Assembly (NCBI RefSeq): GCF_000226115.1
Contig: NC_016457.1
Span: forward strand, 3,286,001-3,350,000
DNA from: Thermothielavioides terrestris NRRL 8126
Taxonomy: Eukaryota > Ascomycota > Sordariomycetes > Sordariales > Chaetomiaceae
Length of the DNA stretch: 64,000 nt
Direction: 5' to 3'
Part shown: piece by piece, positions 53,640-64,000 of the stretch
Numbering within the stretch: position 1 is the first letter of the stretch
How the letters are laid out: each line of letters starts with the position of its first letter
The notes under the pieces: generated by a model
Told to the model about the DNA's origin: nothing
The model's input: only the letters and a program-made list of their open reading frames with translations
Databases searched by the model: none
Made by a program: the position numbers and the translations under genes

Positions 53640-55135
53640 TAAACCTATATAACCACCGACTTAATCGAGGAATATAAGCTTATAAACCCTGTTCCTAAGT
53701 TTTTTAACCAAATTAGCTAAATCGAATACTTAGCTAAAGAATAGAAGACGGATTTAATTAAGCGTTATATAAGACTTAAGAATAAGTATATCGCTATTAC
53801 TTACTTCCTTTAGGATAATGAACCAATTGCTTCTAAGGAGGTCTAACCGTTGAGCACCAAATAGGTCGATCAGTTATAAAGCGACAATCTTATCGAGATA
53901 ATCTAATTGATCATTGTGTAGTACAATATAGCAATTGGGCAAGCTATAGCCCTACAAGTCACCTACAATATACTAGCTAATTCGATAGTAGTGCTATTTA
54001 TAAGAGTTTAGCAGTTTAAGTAGGAATAAGGCAATATCCCCGACCTTAAAGAACTTTCTGCTTTACATACCTAAGTCGAGGTACTCTTATACAACAAGAT
54101 AGTACTTAAAGACAAGAGGACAGAGCTCCTTAAGAAGATTATTAATATAGTCGATCTATAGGGCTAAACTATACCCTCGACCTAAACCGAACTAATATAA
54201 ACCGAGTCGCACTTAGAGTTATATAATCCTAATCGTCTAATCCCAACGATCGAAAAGACTTTTAAACCTATAGCCTATATAAAGACTATAAAGATTACTA
54301 ACTCTAAGAAATTTATCGATAGTAAAGACCTAAAGTATTTAGTATAGAAAGTAGCTATACTTTAGAAGATCAAGGGGAACTACGAATTGTTCCTAATAAA
54401 GGACTTGAAATTTAGGTATATAGTGTCCTTTATTGGTAGCAAAGTAATAAAGGCTCTTATACTCTATCTAGAAGAAGGTGTAACAGAACTGATCACCAAT
54501 CTTAATAAGTTGTTCGACTTCCTAGATAGATTTTATACTAATCCTACTAAGCTCTACTATATAAAGAACAATTTTATAGCCTTAAAGATAGGATCTATAC
54601 CCTATTGTAAATTCCTTACTAAGTTTATCTACCTTACTACTAAGTCTAAGAAATCTAAAGACGAATAGAAAGAGGAGTTCTATACTCGACTCTCTTAGAG
54701 CCTTTATTTCTAAATAGTAAGAGATCTAGTTGATCCGAATGTCAGCTTCAATGACTTTACTTACCTTAGTCACCAGTTCTCCTTGCTCTAGGAGATAGCT
54801 AAAAAGGATTGGAAGGATAGAAAATCCAATTTACTAGGATCTAGACAACTAAGTGGAGGATTAGGTCCTACGAAAAAGAAAGAAAAGACCCTTTAACCAG
54901 ATAGCTCTAGCGGAGGCAAGGCTAAATTAGGATCTCCTAGGCTCTCTTAGAAGGAGTATAATACCCTAAAAGAGGAGGGTAAATGCTTCTATTGCTAGGA
55001 GACTAGCTATATAAAGGCGTAGTACCTAAAATATATTATAGCTACGATTAAGAAGATAGAGGTAGACCTAGAAAAAATGACGAACTTAGCTAAAGAGAAT
55101 AAGACTAAGACCACTGAATTAGAAAACTAAAAGCC
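53640..55135 (+). pseudogene. Degenerate gag of A2
   Basis: The zinc knuckle at 54984-55025 reads C-F-Y-C-stop-E-T-S-Y-I-K-A-stop-Y, that is CX2CX4HX4C with His to Tyr, Cys to Tyr, Gly to Ser and two Gln to stop. All five are C-to-T or G-to-A changes. A short open piece at 54387-54668 is a chance survivor of this gag, not a gene. Confidence 0.75.
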
Positions 55136-55249
55136 CTAGGGAAAGTAGACTCTAGCTTAGAGCTAGATATTAGGTTAACGGTTACCTAAGTAGACCTTTA
55201 GTAGCTTATAGGCGGTTAGAGTCTCTCTTTCCCCTATACGTTAGCTATT

Positions 55250-58200
55250 AATAGAACTAGCATTACTATTACTATACTCGTTGACTCTAGAGTAAACGGA
55301 TACGCTTTCCTTGATCGAACCTATATAAAGCGAATTGCTAAGAAACTTAGTGTTAAGGGGACACTACTTAAGACTCTGATCTCTATAAAGGACTTTTAAG
55401 GCTAGTCTATAGACCCTATCGACTTAATCCTAAGATTCAACCTCTAAATTGATAGGAGAATATAGAGGGATACCCTATTCCTAGCTCTTAATATAGGGAA
55501 GGAGTATTAGCTATTACTAGGCTAGCAGTAGCTTATTTACTATAATATTCTACTAGATATTCGCTAATATCGATTGATCTAGCCTAAAGATAAACTATAT
55601 AATCTAGAATAGAATTATATCCTTAAAATTCTTTATAACTCCCTTGTTCCTAAGGCCCTAAACCTTAAACACTAGAAGGATACTAAATAGAGAGACTAAG
55701 CGATAAAGCATTAAGATCAACGTTAGAAGGCTCAATAGTAGCTATAAATATTAAAATATAGGGAAATACTCTCTGAACCTTCACCTAACGAATTCTACCA
55801 ATTAGTATAACCTACTAAAGATCTAGGAATATATTAATCAGTATAACCTAAGGTAGACCTAGGATTATACTAATTAGTGCAACTCAAAGTCTCTAAAATA
55901 TATACCAATAGGAGTAATCTTACTAAACCCCTTAAGAAACCCCTTTAGAAGGTATTATTTAAAGGCGTATAGGACAATAGCCTCTAGAAGATAGACTAGG
56001 TACTGAAGGGCAAGGAATTCATTCCCCTAAAAACCTATATTCAACCTATAATACCTAAAGAAGAGAAGGAATAGACTACCTCCTAGGTAGAAAAGGGCGA
56101 GCGACTATAGATTCTAGAAGACCTAATCAAGGCTATAGTCATCTCTACTATAGCCTTTAACAAAATGTTCTTTAAAGGAAACCGATAAAAGAGTTCTATA
56201 CTAGGATTCATTATAATCGTCTAGATCGACTAAGCTATTAAAGCTACGAAGACTAGTAAACTCCCTAACAACGAGGACAAAGAGGTCTAAAGCCAAGTCG
56301 AGAAAGCGATTACAAAGTACCTTTACTTTACTAAATTTACCGATATATTCTTAAAAAAGGAATTTAACAAGATACTACTAAAGTGCGAATACAACTATAA
56401 GATTAAACTTACTAGACTACTACCCTAGCGAGTAAGCCCCCTATACTCCTATACCCTCGACTAGCTAGAGACTATAAAAAAGTACCTAGTTAAAAACCTA
56501 TAGAAGGGTTTTATCGAGCTAAGTACCACCTTATATAGCTCTCCTATACTCTTTGCTATTAAAGGAGATAGGATCTAGAGATTTTATATCGACTACCGAG
56601 CCCTAAATAAGGTTATTGTTAAAGATCGCTACCTATTACCCTATATTAACGAAACCCTACATCAATTAGGAAAAACGCTAAAATCTTTACTAAGATCGAT
56701 ATCTAGTAGGCCTTCTACCAAATCTGACTTACCCCTAGAAGCAAAGACCTAACGACCTTCTAAACCTACTATAGTCAATTCCACTATAAGGTCTTGCCGT
56801 TTAGCCTATACAATGGACCTACTACTTTCTAGCGATTCGTTAATTCCTAGTTCTTCGAGTACCTCAATATATTTATAACCGCCTATATCGATAACCTAAT
56901 TATCTACTCTTAGAATAAAGAAGAACACTGTAAGTATATATAGCTTATCCTCTAGAAACTATATAAGGTAGGTCTCTAGATAGACATTAAAAAATGCAAA
57001 TTCTATACTACTGAAACTAAGTTCCTTAGGTTTATCGTTAGCACTGAAGGCGTCTAAGTAGACCTAAAGAAAATCGAGACGATAGTTTCTTAGGACTAAC
57101 CTACTACTGTATAAGGAGTACAAGCCTTCTTTAGATTCTACAACTTTTACTACCAATTTGTCTATAAGTATAGAAGGATTATACGCCCTCTATAGCGCCT
57201 AACCGTCAAAGGAAAACCGTTTAAATAGACCAAAGAGTATAAGGAAGCCTTCTAAGAACTTAAGAAGCAAATGACCAACACCCTACTCCTTAAACACTAC
57301 GATCCTACTAGAGAGAGCTAAATCGAAGTCGATGTATCTAGCGGAGTTGTAGCTAAAGTCTTCTAGTAGAAGTACAATAATAGTTAGTACCCCATTACGT
57401 TCTTCTAAAAAACAATGTCTAGACTAAAAAGCAATTACCCTATCTATAACAAGGAACTCCTTGCCATTGTATATACTGTTGAAGAATAGTACTCGATACT
57501 ACTTAGCCTCTAATAGCGGTTCAATATCTTATCTAACCACTATACGTTGCAATACTTTATATAGAAGAGGCTACTCAATATACAACAAGCTAGATAGGCT
57601 AAGCTCCTCTCTACCCTAGATTTTCAAATTATCTACCGACCTAGAAGGTAGAACGCTATTGCCAATGCCCTATCCCGCAAAGCCAAAGAGCTCGCCACCT
57701 AAAAGGAAGTCTAAGAAGCTTACTATACCTAGATAGTCCTCCCTAAGAGCAAGCTAGACCTATAGATCCTAGAGGAACTAGAGTTGCTGCCTAAGGAGCC
57801 TACTAAATACGACTTACAATATATAATCTATCAAATTAAAGCCAATGAATCTAAGCTATCCTACCTATAGTGACTTAAAGGATATAAACTAGTAGATACT
57901 ATCCTTAAAGCGAACTAGGAGAGTAAAGCCCTAGAGAGTTTCTAGAAACTTGCCTACTAGAATAATACCGACTAGACCCTAAGCAACAATAGCCTCCTAC
58001 TAAAGGGAGGTAGGCTAACAATTCTATTAGATAGTTACCTATAAACCTACTTATTAGCTAAGATCTATAACCAAATCTCTATAGCCTACCTAGGTAGGAA
58101 TAAGATACAAGAGTTAGTCTAAAGACAATACTTCTAGCTAAGGCAAATAGGAGATATCGATAGGTTCGTCTAGAATTGCTAGACCTACCAACGTTCCTAT

Positions 58201-59560
58201 ATACCTTGTAACAAGCTACTAGGCCTCCTTAAGCCCCTAGAAGTCCCTGTAAGACCTTGGCAATATATTACTATAGACTTCTATGTAATGCCCTAGGACA
58301 AGTTGGACTACAACTAAGTCTTCGTTGTAATAGACCGTTTAAAGAAACGTAGCTACTTACTCCCCTACTATAAAACTACTACTACTAAAGAGATAGCGCA
58401 ACTTTACTATCAATACATTTAGTGTACCTATAGAGCCTTAGAATCGATTACTTTAGACTAAGGACCTTAGTTTATCTCAGTATTCTAGGACAAGTTCTAT
58501 AAGATCCTTAGAATTAACCTATACCTCTCTTCTTTGGAATACCCCTAGATAGATAAGCAGACTAAAATTATAAATCAATACCTCGATTAGCGCCTATACC
58601 CCTTTGTTAACTATTTCTAAGACAATTAGTTAAAATTACTACCTATTATAGATTTTGCTTAAGCTATTTTACCCTACTCGTCTATAGGCCTCGCCCTATT
58701 TAAGGTTAAGACTAGTATATTCCCCTAGATAACCTACAATTAGTAGGAATATATCTAAGAGTTCAATAGCGCTAAAGACAAGCTTAATTGTACTAAAGCC
58801 TAAAAGATACTCTCTAAAATCAATTCTACTATCTAATTCGCTAAGGAAAGTATATAAAAAGCCTAGAAAGCCTAAAAGTAGTAAACGGATAAGTATTAGT
58901 AGCTAAAAGAATTTAAAGTTAGTTAAGAGGTCTATATTACAAAGGGCTACTAGTAGATAAACCGACTAAGTAACAAGCTCGACTACCTAGTCGCTAAACC
59001 TTTTCTAATTATCGCTAAGAAAGGTCATTCCTATAAGCTAAAGCTACCTAAGACCTAGAAGATATACCTAGTGTTTACCTTAGATTAACTCTAAAAGGCA
59101 CCGAATAATCCGTTACTAGGCTAGGAACCCTAGCCTAAGCCGCTAATTAAAGTAGACGACAAATTAGAATAGTAAGTCGAAAAGATTCTTACCTCCTAGA
59201 TATTCAAAGGGAAACTCTAATATTGCGCTCAGTAGATCGGTTAGGGCAAGGACCCTAAATAGTATAACGCTATCAATTTCAAAAATATACTATACCGCCT
59301 CTAGGAATTCTATAAAGAATTCTCCTATATAGTTAGACCACCTTAGCGATTACTGTAATAGCTAAAAGCCTATAAAGAGGATTACTTTGATAATAAATAC
59401 CTAGATAATAACCTGCTAATATCTAAAGGACAATGCGATCCAACTCGATCTAAAAGACGTTGCGCACATATATAAACCTACTATAAGGTCGTAGAATAAC
59501 ATTTTATCCTAGCTTCCTTGTATACCTACTAGCCTAGATGTAGCATTTTACATAGCCTAG
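55250..59560 (+). pseudogene. Degenerate pol of A2 (PR-RT-RH-INT and C-terminal domain)
   Basis: The protease stretch LVDSRVNGYAFLD is near 55275. RT has FIELSTTLYSSPILFAIKGD (56510-56570), FYIDYRALNKVI and AYIDNLIIYS, where YIDN (56884-56895) stands for the catalytic YIDD. RNase H has EVDVSSG (57327) and IYNKELLAIVY. Integrase has a zinc-binding stretch NC-(Q)-TYQRSY, VVIDRLKKRSYLLPY (Asp at 58333) and TLD-(Q)-GP-(Q)-FIS. Order and motifs place it in Ty3/Gypsy. Confidence 0.8.
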
Positions 59561-59702
59561 CAGGTTGTAGAGCAGATTTCTAAGTCCTATAGAACTCAAT
59601 TATATAAACTTTGTAAAAAATAGGCTTATAAGCCAATTCTCCTTATTCCCAATAGCTAGTTAAGGACTATAACATATCTATCGTATAGGCACAATGCTTT
59701 TT

Positions 59703-59716
59703 CAAAGGGGGGGTAA
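59703..59716 (+). promoter_or_regulatory. Polypurine tract of A2
   Basis: CAAAGGGGGGGTAA directly precedes the A2 3' LTR, the expected plus-strand priming site. Confidence 0.7.
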
Positions 59717-60084
59717 TATAATGGTATAGCACGCTAACCACCGTTATATAACTTGCGCACAGACCTATCACGTGACTATATACTCACGTGACCTCCTAAG
59801 TTGGTGGATTTACAAGATTCGAGTCGACTTCTAAATTAGGAAGGAGGGGTTGACTTGCTAATAAGGAAAAACGCACTAATAAGGCGAACCACGTCTTGCC
59901 CTACAACGTACAGACTTTGTAGCCCTACTATAAATTGTCTATGCGCACTACCCAAGGTATTTAAGCACTATTTTCTACCTATATATTGATAGTTTCCCTC
60001 TCTCTCCTTAGACTTGAAGTCTTCGTCAATCGAAGATCAATTTAGCTACGAGTCATCTAGCACTTGTTTTGCCTTGCCGTGACA
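59717..60084 (+). repeat. A2 3' LTR (368 bp)
   Basis: Starts TATAATGGTATAGCACGC and ends GCCGTGACA. It keeps two TCACGTGAC boxes at 59768-59776 and 59784-59792. Confidence 0.85.
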
Positions 60085-60089
60085 CTAGC
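60085..60089. repeat. Target-site duplication of A2, right copy (CTAGC)
   Basis: Directly follows the A2 3' LTR. The A1 3' leader then resumes with GGGTTGTAGAGCAGATTTC. Confidence 0.85.
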
Positions 60090-60244
60090 GGGTTGTAGAG
60101 CAGATTTCCAAGTCCTATAGAACTCAATTGTATAAACTTTGTAAAAAATAGGCTTATAAGCCAATTCTCTTTATTCTCGATAGCTAGTAGAGGACTACAA
60201 TGTATCTATTATATAGGCACAACGCTTTTTCGAAAGGGGGGTAA
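60090..60244 (+). mobile_element. A1 3' internal end with polypurine tract
   Basis: Matches A2 59561-59716 nearly base for base and ends in the polypurine stretch GAAAGGGGGGTAA before the A1 3' LTR. Confidence 0.8.
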
Positions 60245-60630
60245 TATAACGGCATAGCACGCTAACCACCGTTATATAACTTGCGTATAGACCTGTCACG
60301 TGACCACACACTCACGTGACTTCCTAAGTTAGTAGATTTATAAGATTCGAGTCGACTTCCAGATTAGGAAGGAGGGGTTGACTTGCTAATAAGGAAAAAC
60401 GCGCTAATAAGGCGAACCGCGTCTTGCCCCGCAACGTATAGACTTTGCAGCCCCACTGTAAATTACAGCCCTACTGCAAATTATCTATATGTACTACCCA
60501 AGGTATTTAAGCACTGTTTTCCACCTATATGTTGATAGTTTCCCTCTCTCTCCTTAGACTTAAAGTCTTCGTCAATTAAGGATCAATTTAGCTACGAGTC
60601 ATCTAGCACTTGATTTGCCTTGCTATAACA
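60245..60630 (+). repeat. A1 3' LTR (386 bp)
   Basis: Starts TATAACGGCATAGCACGC and ends GCTATAACA. It has the double 18-bp unit (60448-60483) and two CACGTGAC boxes (60295-60304 and 60312-60320). Confidence 0.85.
60295..60320 (+). promoter_or_regulatory. Paired TCACGTGAC palindromes in the A-family LTR
   Basis: GTCACGTGAC and CTCACGTGAC lie 16 bp apart in the presumed U3 part, with the same spacing in the A2 3' LTR (59768, 59784). CACGTG is the core site of Cbf1/bHLH-type regulators. In the A1 5' LTR the same sites have become CATATGAC and CATGTGAC. Confidence 0.5.
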
Positions 60631-60635
60631 CCTAG
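60631..60635. repeat. Target-site duplication of A1, right copy (CCTAG)
   Basis: Directly follows the A1 3' LTR. Confidence 0.85.
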
Positions 60636-60847
60636 CGGTAAACGTATACTAATAAGAAAGATTAATGCTTCTTAGTCTTATAAAACTATATTTCCAAACA
60701 CTAATATATGTTACAAAAGTATATTAATGTAATTTAGCTATCTACAATGTAGTCGTAGGCGAGGTTCACTTTTTTAAGGGAACACTCGTTACCCCTAACT
60801 GTAGTGCAGTTATAGGTGCCCTTATCACAGTTGCGTATAACATATAT

Positions 60848-61351
60848 TGAATTAGGGTGATGAATCTCCTAGATATAGAGATCTAGTTTTTCAGTTTTTC
60901 TATTCATTTCAGTGCGTTGCGTTCGTTAGCAGAGGTCTAACCCTCTGGCCATATATATTTAAGTAGGCTAAGCCTATCTTTTTCATCATTAAGAAGAAGA
61001 GAAGCAAGACGTTAAGCAGTTGTCAGTACACGTTGTTTAGTACTAAGTCGGTGGTCCTCCTTCTTTAGGAAGGCTGTTAAGCCTCACCTTTAGTTGTTCT
61101 ACCTCTATCTAGACGATAGGCATTCGAGCTATTGAGCTCTGACTATATTCTTGTTGTCTCTTGTCTTTCCGCTATATCCCACTAGACGCGTCTAAGCTAT
61201 ATGTTTTCCTTTTAGAAGACATCCTTCCTACTACTCGGTATATACGATCTTCATCCGTCTAGAGGGACATTGTATGCCTTTGGGAGCTATCTCGCACGCT
61301 TAGCTCTAGCTGTGGTAGAGTAGGTTAGTGTAGAAGTTTTGCACTACTTTA
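60848..61351 (+). repeat. Solo LTR of the B family
   Basis: 504 bp, starts TGAATTAGGGTGATGAATC and ends GCACTACTTTA. It is flanked by ATAT at 60844-60847 and 61352-61355, a 4-bp duplication like that of B. No internal element sequence accompanies it. Confidence 0.8.
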
Positions 61352-61406
61352 ATATTAGGGAAGTAAAAGAGTATAATAGGTAGTGAAACTAGCTACTATA
61401 GCTAGC
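61352..61406 (+). pseudogene. Fragment matching the tail of element B's extra gene
   Basis: Reads I-R-E-V-K-E-Y-N-R-stop-stop-N-stop-L-L-stop-L-A against IKEVEEYKR-(Q)-YNQLLQLA encoded at about 50308-50367 in B. It is cut on the left by the solo LTR and on the right by the repeat starting at 61407. Confidence 0.6.
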
Positions 61407-61666
61407 TGTTACGTGCTAGCCTTATAGCGTCTGCAAATAAGCGCATGATATTCTATTCAACTATCTTAAAGAGAGAAAAGAAGAAGTATAGGCTACGGCT
61501 CTTGTATACAGAGTTTTTAGAGGCTTATATACAGGGGGCTCGGGCCAATGTTATTCTAGGCACAAGGCAGGCTCGCTATAGGTCCGCTGTAGGCCTATCA
61601 CGGAACCGCTATAGATCCTAGGTGTAGCCCTATATACCTAGCCTAGGTATAGCCCGGTCTATAATA
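61407..61666 (+). repeat. Family C terminal-repeat-like unit, copy 1
   Basis: Starts TGTTACGTGCTAGCC and probably ends TCTATAATA. It matches 63606-63780 in the same orientation. Length and ends suggest a short LTR of about 260 bp; the right end is inferred. Confidence 0.5.
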
Positions 61667-63605
61667 TTCTCCCCCCGCCTAGACAGGGAGTTAGATCAGG
61701 GCAGGCGCGGCGTAGCGTTGGGCGCGGGCCAGGTCCGGTACAAGGTCGATTACAGCGAACGCTAGTACCTAGTTTAGCGTCTATATAGTCTAGTGCAGTT
61801 GCCTATGATTCTATTACCTAGTCGCGGATTATTTGTTTACGTTGCTTCAATAGGACGTAGATTAGCCCTTTCCTTGTCCTATACTCTTCTCTATAGTAAC
61901 TATGTTGTAAAGCGCGTCTACTAATTGTATATAACTAACCTCTACCTATTGTTATTAAAACCCCTTTGCCCTATACGAAACTTACTCTCTATGTTCTCTT
62001 CCTATTTTTATTATATACCCCCTTCTCTCTACTATAAACCTATCTTCCTTCTACTTATATATTGATATCCCTCTTATTACTCTACCTTATATATATTTTC
62101 TTATCCCTATACTTCTATCTTATATATATTCTTGTCCTTTACGCTTATACCTTATATTCTACTTATTCTATAGGTTGTACCTACTATATTCTATTCCATA
62201 TATATCCTTAACCTTCTTATAAACAACGACGTCTATACTACCTCTACTACCTTCTATTGTATATCTATATTATACCCAGCTTATTCCTACAACTCCTTCT
62301 TCTTATATATATTTAGCTTCTTTCATATAAACGCCCTATATATACCTCGTCTACCTATATAGCGTCTATAGTAGCTTTTTATTCTCCTTATAATTGTAAT
62401 ATATTCCTAAGACTTATCTACTTTTATTTCCATTTATACCCTCTAGAATATTGACTATAGTTTGTTCAATAGTAGTAGGGAGGGACGTTATCCTAGGGGG
62501 GACAATAACTAGGACTGTAATATATATTATCCTATATTAGGCCTACTTTAGCCTTAGACTAGAAGCTAATAGTGTCTTAGATAAAACTACAACAACTATA
62601 GCAATTCTTTTTGCTATACTATTAGCGGCTATATCATTAAGGGCAACTCCGATAATAAGGATACGCTTTCCCTAAAGAGGAGGGTAATATCTACCTAAAC
62701 TATATTAAGTGGCTTATATATAGCAATTTTATCTAATACGTTTAGAGCTATAGAGAAAGATATATAGAGTATACTAAGTTGTATACCAAGTACTATTAGG
62801 ATTTAGCGCTCTAGACAACTAACCCCTCCTTATATATAGGCTGAAAGTGTCTAATCAAATTCTATACTAACAACGAAACTATTATAAAGCCTATTTATGA
62901 AAAAACCGAGACTACGCTAGCCTACTATACTATCCTAAAGGCCTTATTTATTGCCCTTTTCTATAGCTTCTATAGTATAGTCAGTATAGCCCTTGTACAT
63001 CGATCTCTAGTATATTTAGCCTTCACTTTTAATATACCCCTAATCATCTCCTCTACGCCCTCCACCCTAGGTTAGCGAGGAGCCCTAGTTTTATACTAGG
63101 CTCTTTAAAACAATCTTGCTATATAGTACTATAGTCGTCTAGTTAAGTATATAATGTAGTATCTCGATTCTTCTTAGTGAAAGAATTAATATATTATAGA
63201 AGCTATCTATACTATAATATAGTCTTAAGCGACTATTGTTAAAATAAACTTATATCTTATAGACTATATTATCGCTTTTACCTTCCCCTCGCCTATCTAT
63301 ACTCTTTAAAGGACCTACCTCTGTTACTTACCCTATATACGCCTACTCACCTTCGACCTATACTGTAGTCAACGCCTATCCTCCTCTATAGAGGACATTT
63401 TATACGCCTATTAAGCGTATATACCGGTCCTACCTTAGACCCCTTACGTCCTTGCTCCGCCTTTTTATATACCTACTCCGCCTATATACCCGTTTAAGGA
63501 TAAGGAGAAGGACCTTTCTAATATAGGTCTAGTTATAGACTTTAAATCAATGACGCTACTTATATATCTTATCGTTTTTTTATATATAGTTATATTCCAC
63601 CTAAC
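61667..63605. mobile_element. AT-rich internal region between C repeats
   Basis: About 1.9 kb with decayed coding-like stretches (for example KCLIKFYTNNETIIKPIY near 62850) that I cannot assign. It may be the body of a shortened or non-autonomous LTR element whose ends are the C repeats. Confidence 0.35.
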
Positions 63606-63780
63606 TGTAATATGCTAGCCTTATAGCGTATGCAAATAAGCGTACAATGTTCTATTCAACTACCTTAAGGAAGGAAAAAGGAGAAGTATAGGCTGCAGTC
63701 CCTGTGCGCAGAGTTTTTTAGGGGCTCGCGAAGTGGGTTTAGACCAACGTTATTCTGGGCGCAAGGCGGGCCTGCTATAG
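63606..63780 (+). repeat. Family C repeat, copy 2, truncated
   Basis: Starts TGTAATATGCTAGCC, follows copy 1 for about 175 bp, then is interrupted by an inverted B-type LTR. Confidence 0.55.
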
Positions 63781-64000
63781 TAAAGTGGTGCAAAACCTCC
63801 ACACTGACCTACCCCACCACACCTAGAACCAGGCGTACGAGATAGCTTCCAAAGGAATACAGTGTCCCTCTGGACAGATGAAGATAGTACGTATCAAGTA
63901 GTAGGAAGGCTGTCTTCCAAGAGGAAGACATATAGCTTAGATATATCTAATAGGATATAGCGAAAATATAAGAAAGGACAATAAGAATGCGGTCAGAGCT
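63781..64000 (-). repeat. B-family LTR, inverted, running off the window
   Basis: The reverse complement of the right 220 bp of the B LTR. It starts TAAAGTGGTGCAAAACC, the complement of the LTR end. It keeps many CA/TG dinucleotides lost in the other copies. Whether it is a solo LTR or the edge of another B element cannot be seen. Confidence 0.8.

Larger units (their letters stand above)
52802..60084 (+). mobile_element. Ty3/Gypsy retrotransposon A2 (7.3 kb), nested in A1, RIP-mutated
   Basis: Two direct LTRs of exactly 368 bp and a CTAGC duplication define a complete insertion. Gag (about 53640-55130) and pol (about 55250-59560) lie in order with a polypurine tract before the 3' LTR. It is a sister of A1 but has one 18-bp unit in each LTR where A1 has two. 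All coding frames are destroyed by TAA/TAG. Confidence 0.9.
36993..60630 (+). mobile_element. Ty3/Gypsy retrotransposon A1, interrupted by B and A2, RIP-mutated
   Basis: Two direct 386-bp LTRs (36993-37378 and 60245-60630) bound the element, which is flanked by CCTAG on both sides. Its own DNA is 36993-37861, 50998-52801 and 60090-60630. The rest is element B (37862-50993) and element A2 (52802-60084). A1 lacks about 4.1 kb of gag-pol relative to A2, so without insertions it is only about 3.2 kb. The retained pol piece (51018-52790) is the end of RNase H/linker and integrase. It matches A2 57778-59560 closely and is full of TAA/TAG stops. Confidence 0.85.

Noticed and set aside
51936..54668. 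Short open frames (51936-52136 minus, 54387-54668 plus) as small genes
   Set aside because: They lie inside decayed A1 integrase and A2 gag sequence and correspond to chance survival between RIP-made stops.
1..64000. CRISPR array, rRNA genes, bacterial-type operons
   Set aside because: None seen. Intron-bearing genes and RIP marks show a filamentous fungus, and the repeats in the right half are LTRs.

Overview
The window comes from a filamentous ascomycete, most likely a member of the Sordariomycetes. Coding DNA in the left half is GC-rich with strong C/G preference at third codon positions. Introns are short (50-80 nt) with GT-AG ends and CTAAC/CTGAC branch sites. The gene families are typical of Pezizomycotina: a CYP53-type P450, a GH64 glucanase, a fungal SLATT membrane protein and an FHA-kinase. 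The right half is an AT-rich block of decayed retrotransposons carrying the marks of repeat-induced point mutation (RIP). I infer the class from these features, not from a marker gene.

Positions 1-34,500 are gene-bearing. In order: the 3' end of a low-complexity protein (2-1366, +); a CYP53/benzoate 4-monooxygenase-like P450 (2190-3788, +, one intron); a broken SLATT-domain gene (4398-5638, -); a multi-pass membrane protein (7842-9161, +); a DHA2-type MFS transporter (9387-11081, -); a GH64 beta-1,3-glucanase (12793-14082, +); an F-box protein (14936-16354, -); the purine enzyme phosphoribosylglycinamide formyltransferase (16935-17678, -, one intron); a gene-poor 3.2 kb stretch; a Cys-rich single-pass surface protein (20892-22288, +, two introns); a D-2-hydroxyacid dehydrogenase (22871-24227, -, one intron); an FHA-domain protein kinase (25256-27661, -, one intron), divergent from a charged coiled-coil protein (28187-30453, +, one intron); a secreted BNR/Asp-box beta-propeller (31525-32807, +, one intron); and a small secreted Cys-containing protein (33825-34496, +, one intron). 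I see no biosynthetic cluster or operon-like logic. These are independent genes for aromatic catabolism, export, cell-wall/carbohydrate work, purine synthesis and signalling.

Positions 34,600-64,000 contain no intact gene. The block is a set of nested LTR retrotransposons that can be dated relative to each other by target-site duplications. Element A1 (36993-60630, Ty3/Gypsy, 386-bp LTRs, duplication CCTAG) was hit by element B (37862-50993, 13.1 kb, 501-bp LTRs, duplication ATAA) and by A2 (52802-60084, 7.3 kb, 368-bp LTRs, duplication CTAGC), a sister of A1. A1 also lost about 4.1 kb of gag-pol at a short microhomology. Further right are a solo B-type LTR (60848-61351, duplication ATAT), a pair of direct repeats of a third family (from 61407 and 63606), and an inverted B-type LTR running off the end.

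The most unusual object is element B. After a normal Gypsy order (zinc knuckle, protease, RT, integrase) and an internal polypurine run at 46391, it carries a further RIP-riddled reading frame of about 3-4 kb. Part of this frame reads like a Ulp1/C48-type cysteine peptidase: the His-Trp-Ala and Phe-Asp-Ser motifs are exactly 17 codons apart, as in yeast Ulp1. The tail of that frame also recurs as a separate fragment at 61352. A Gypsy element with a post-integrase Ulp1-like gene is not something I recognise as described, though the copy is dead and the Cys box is not visible.
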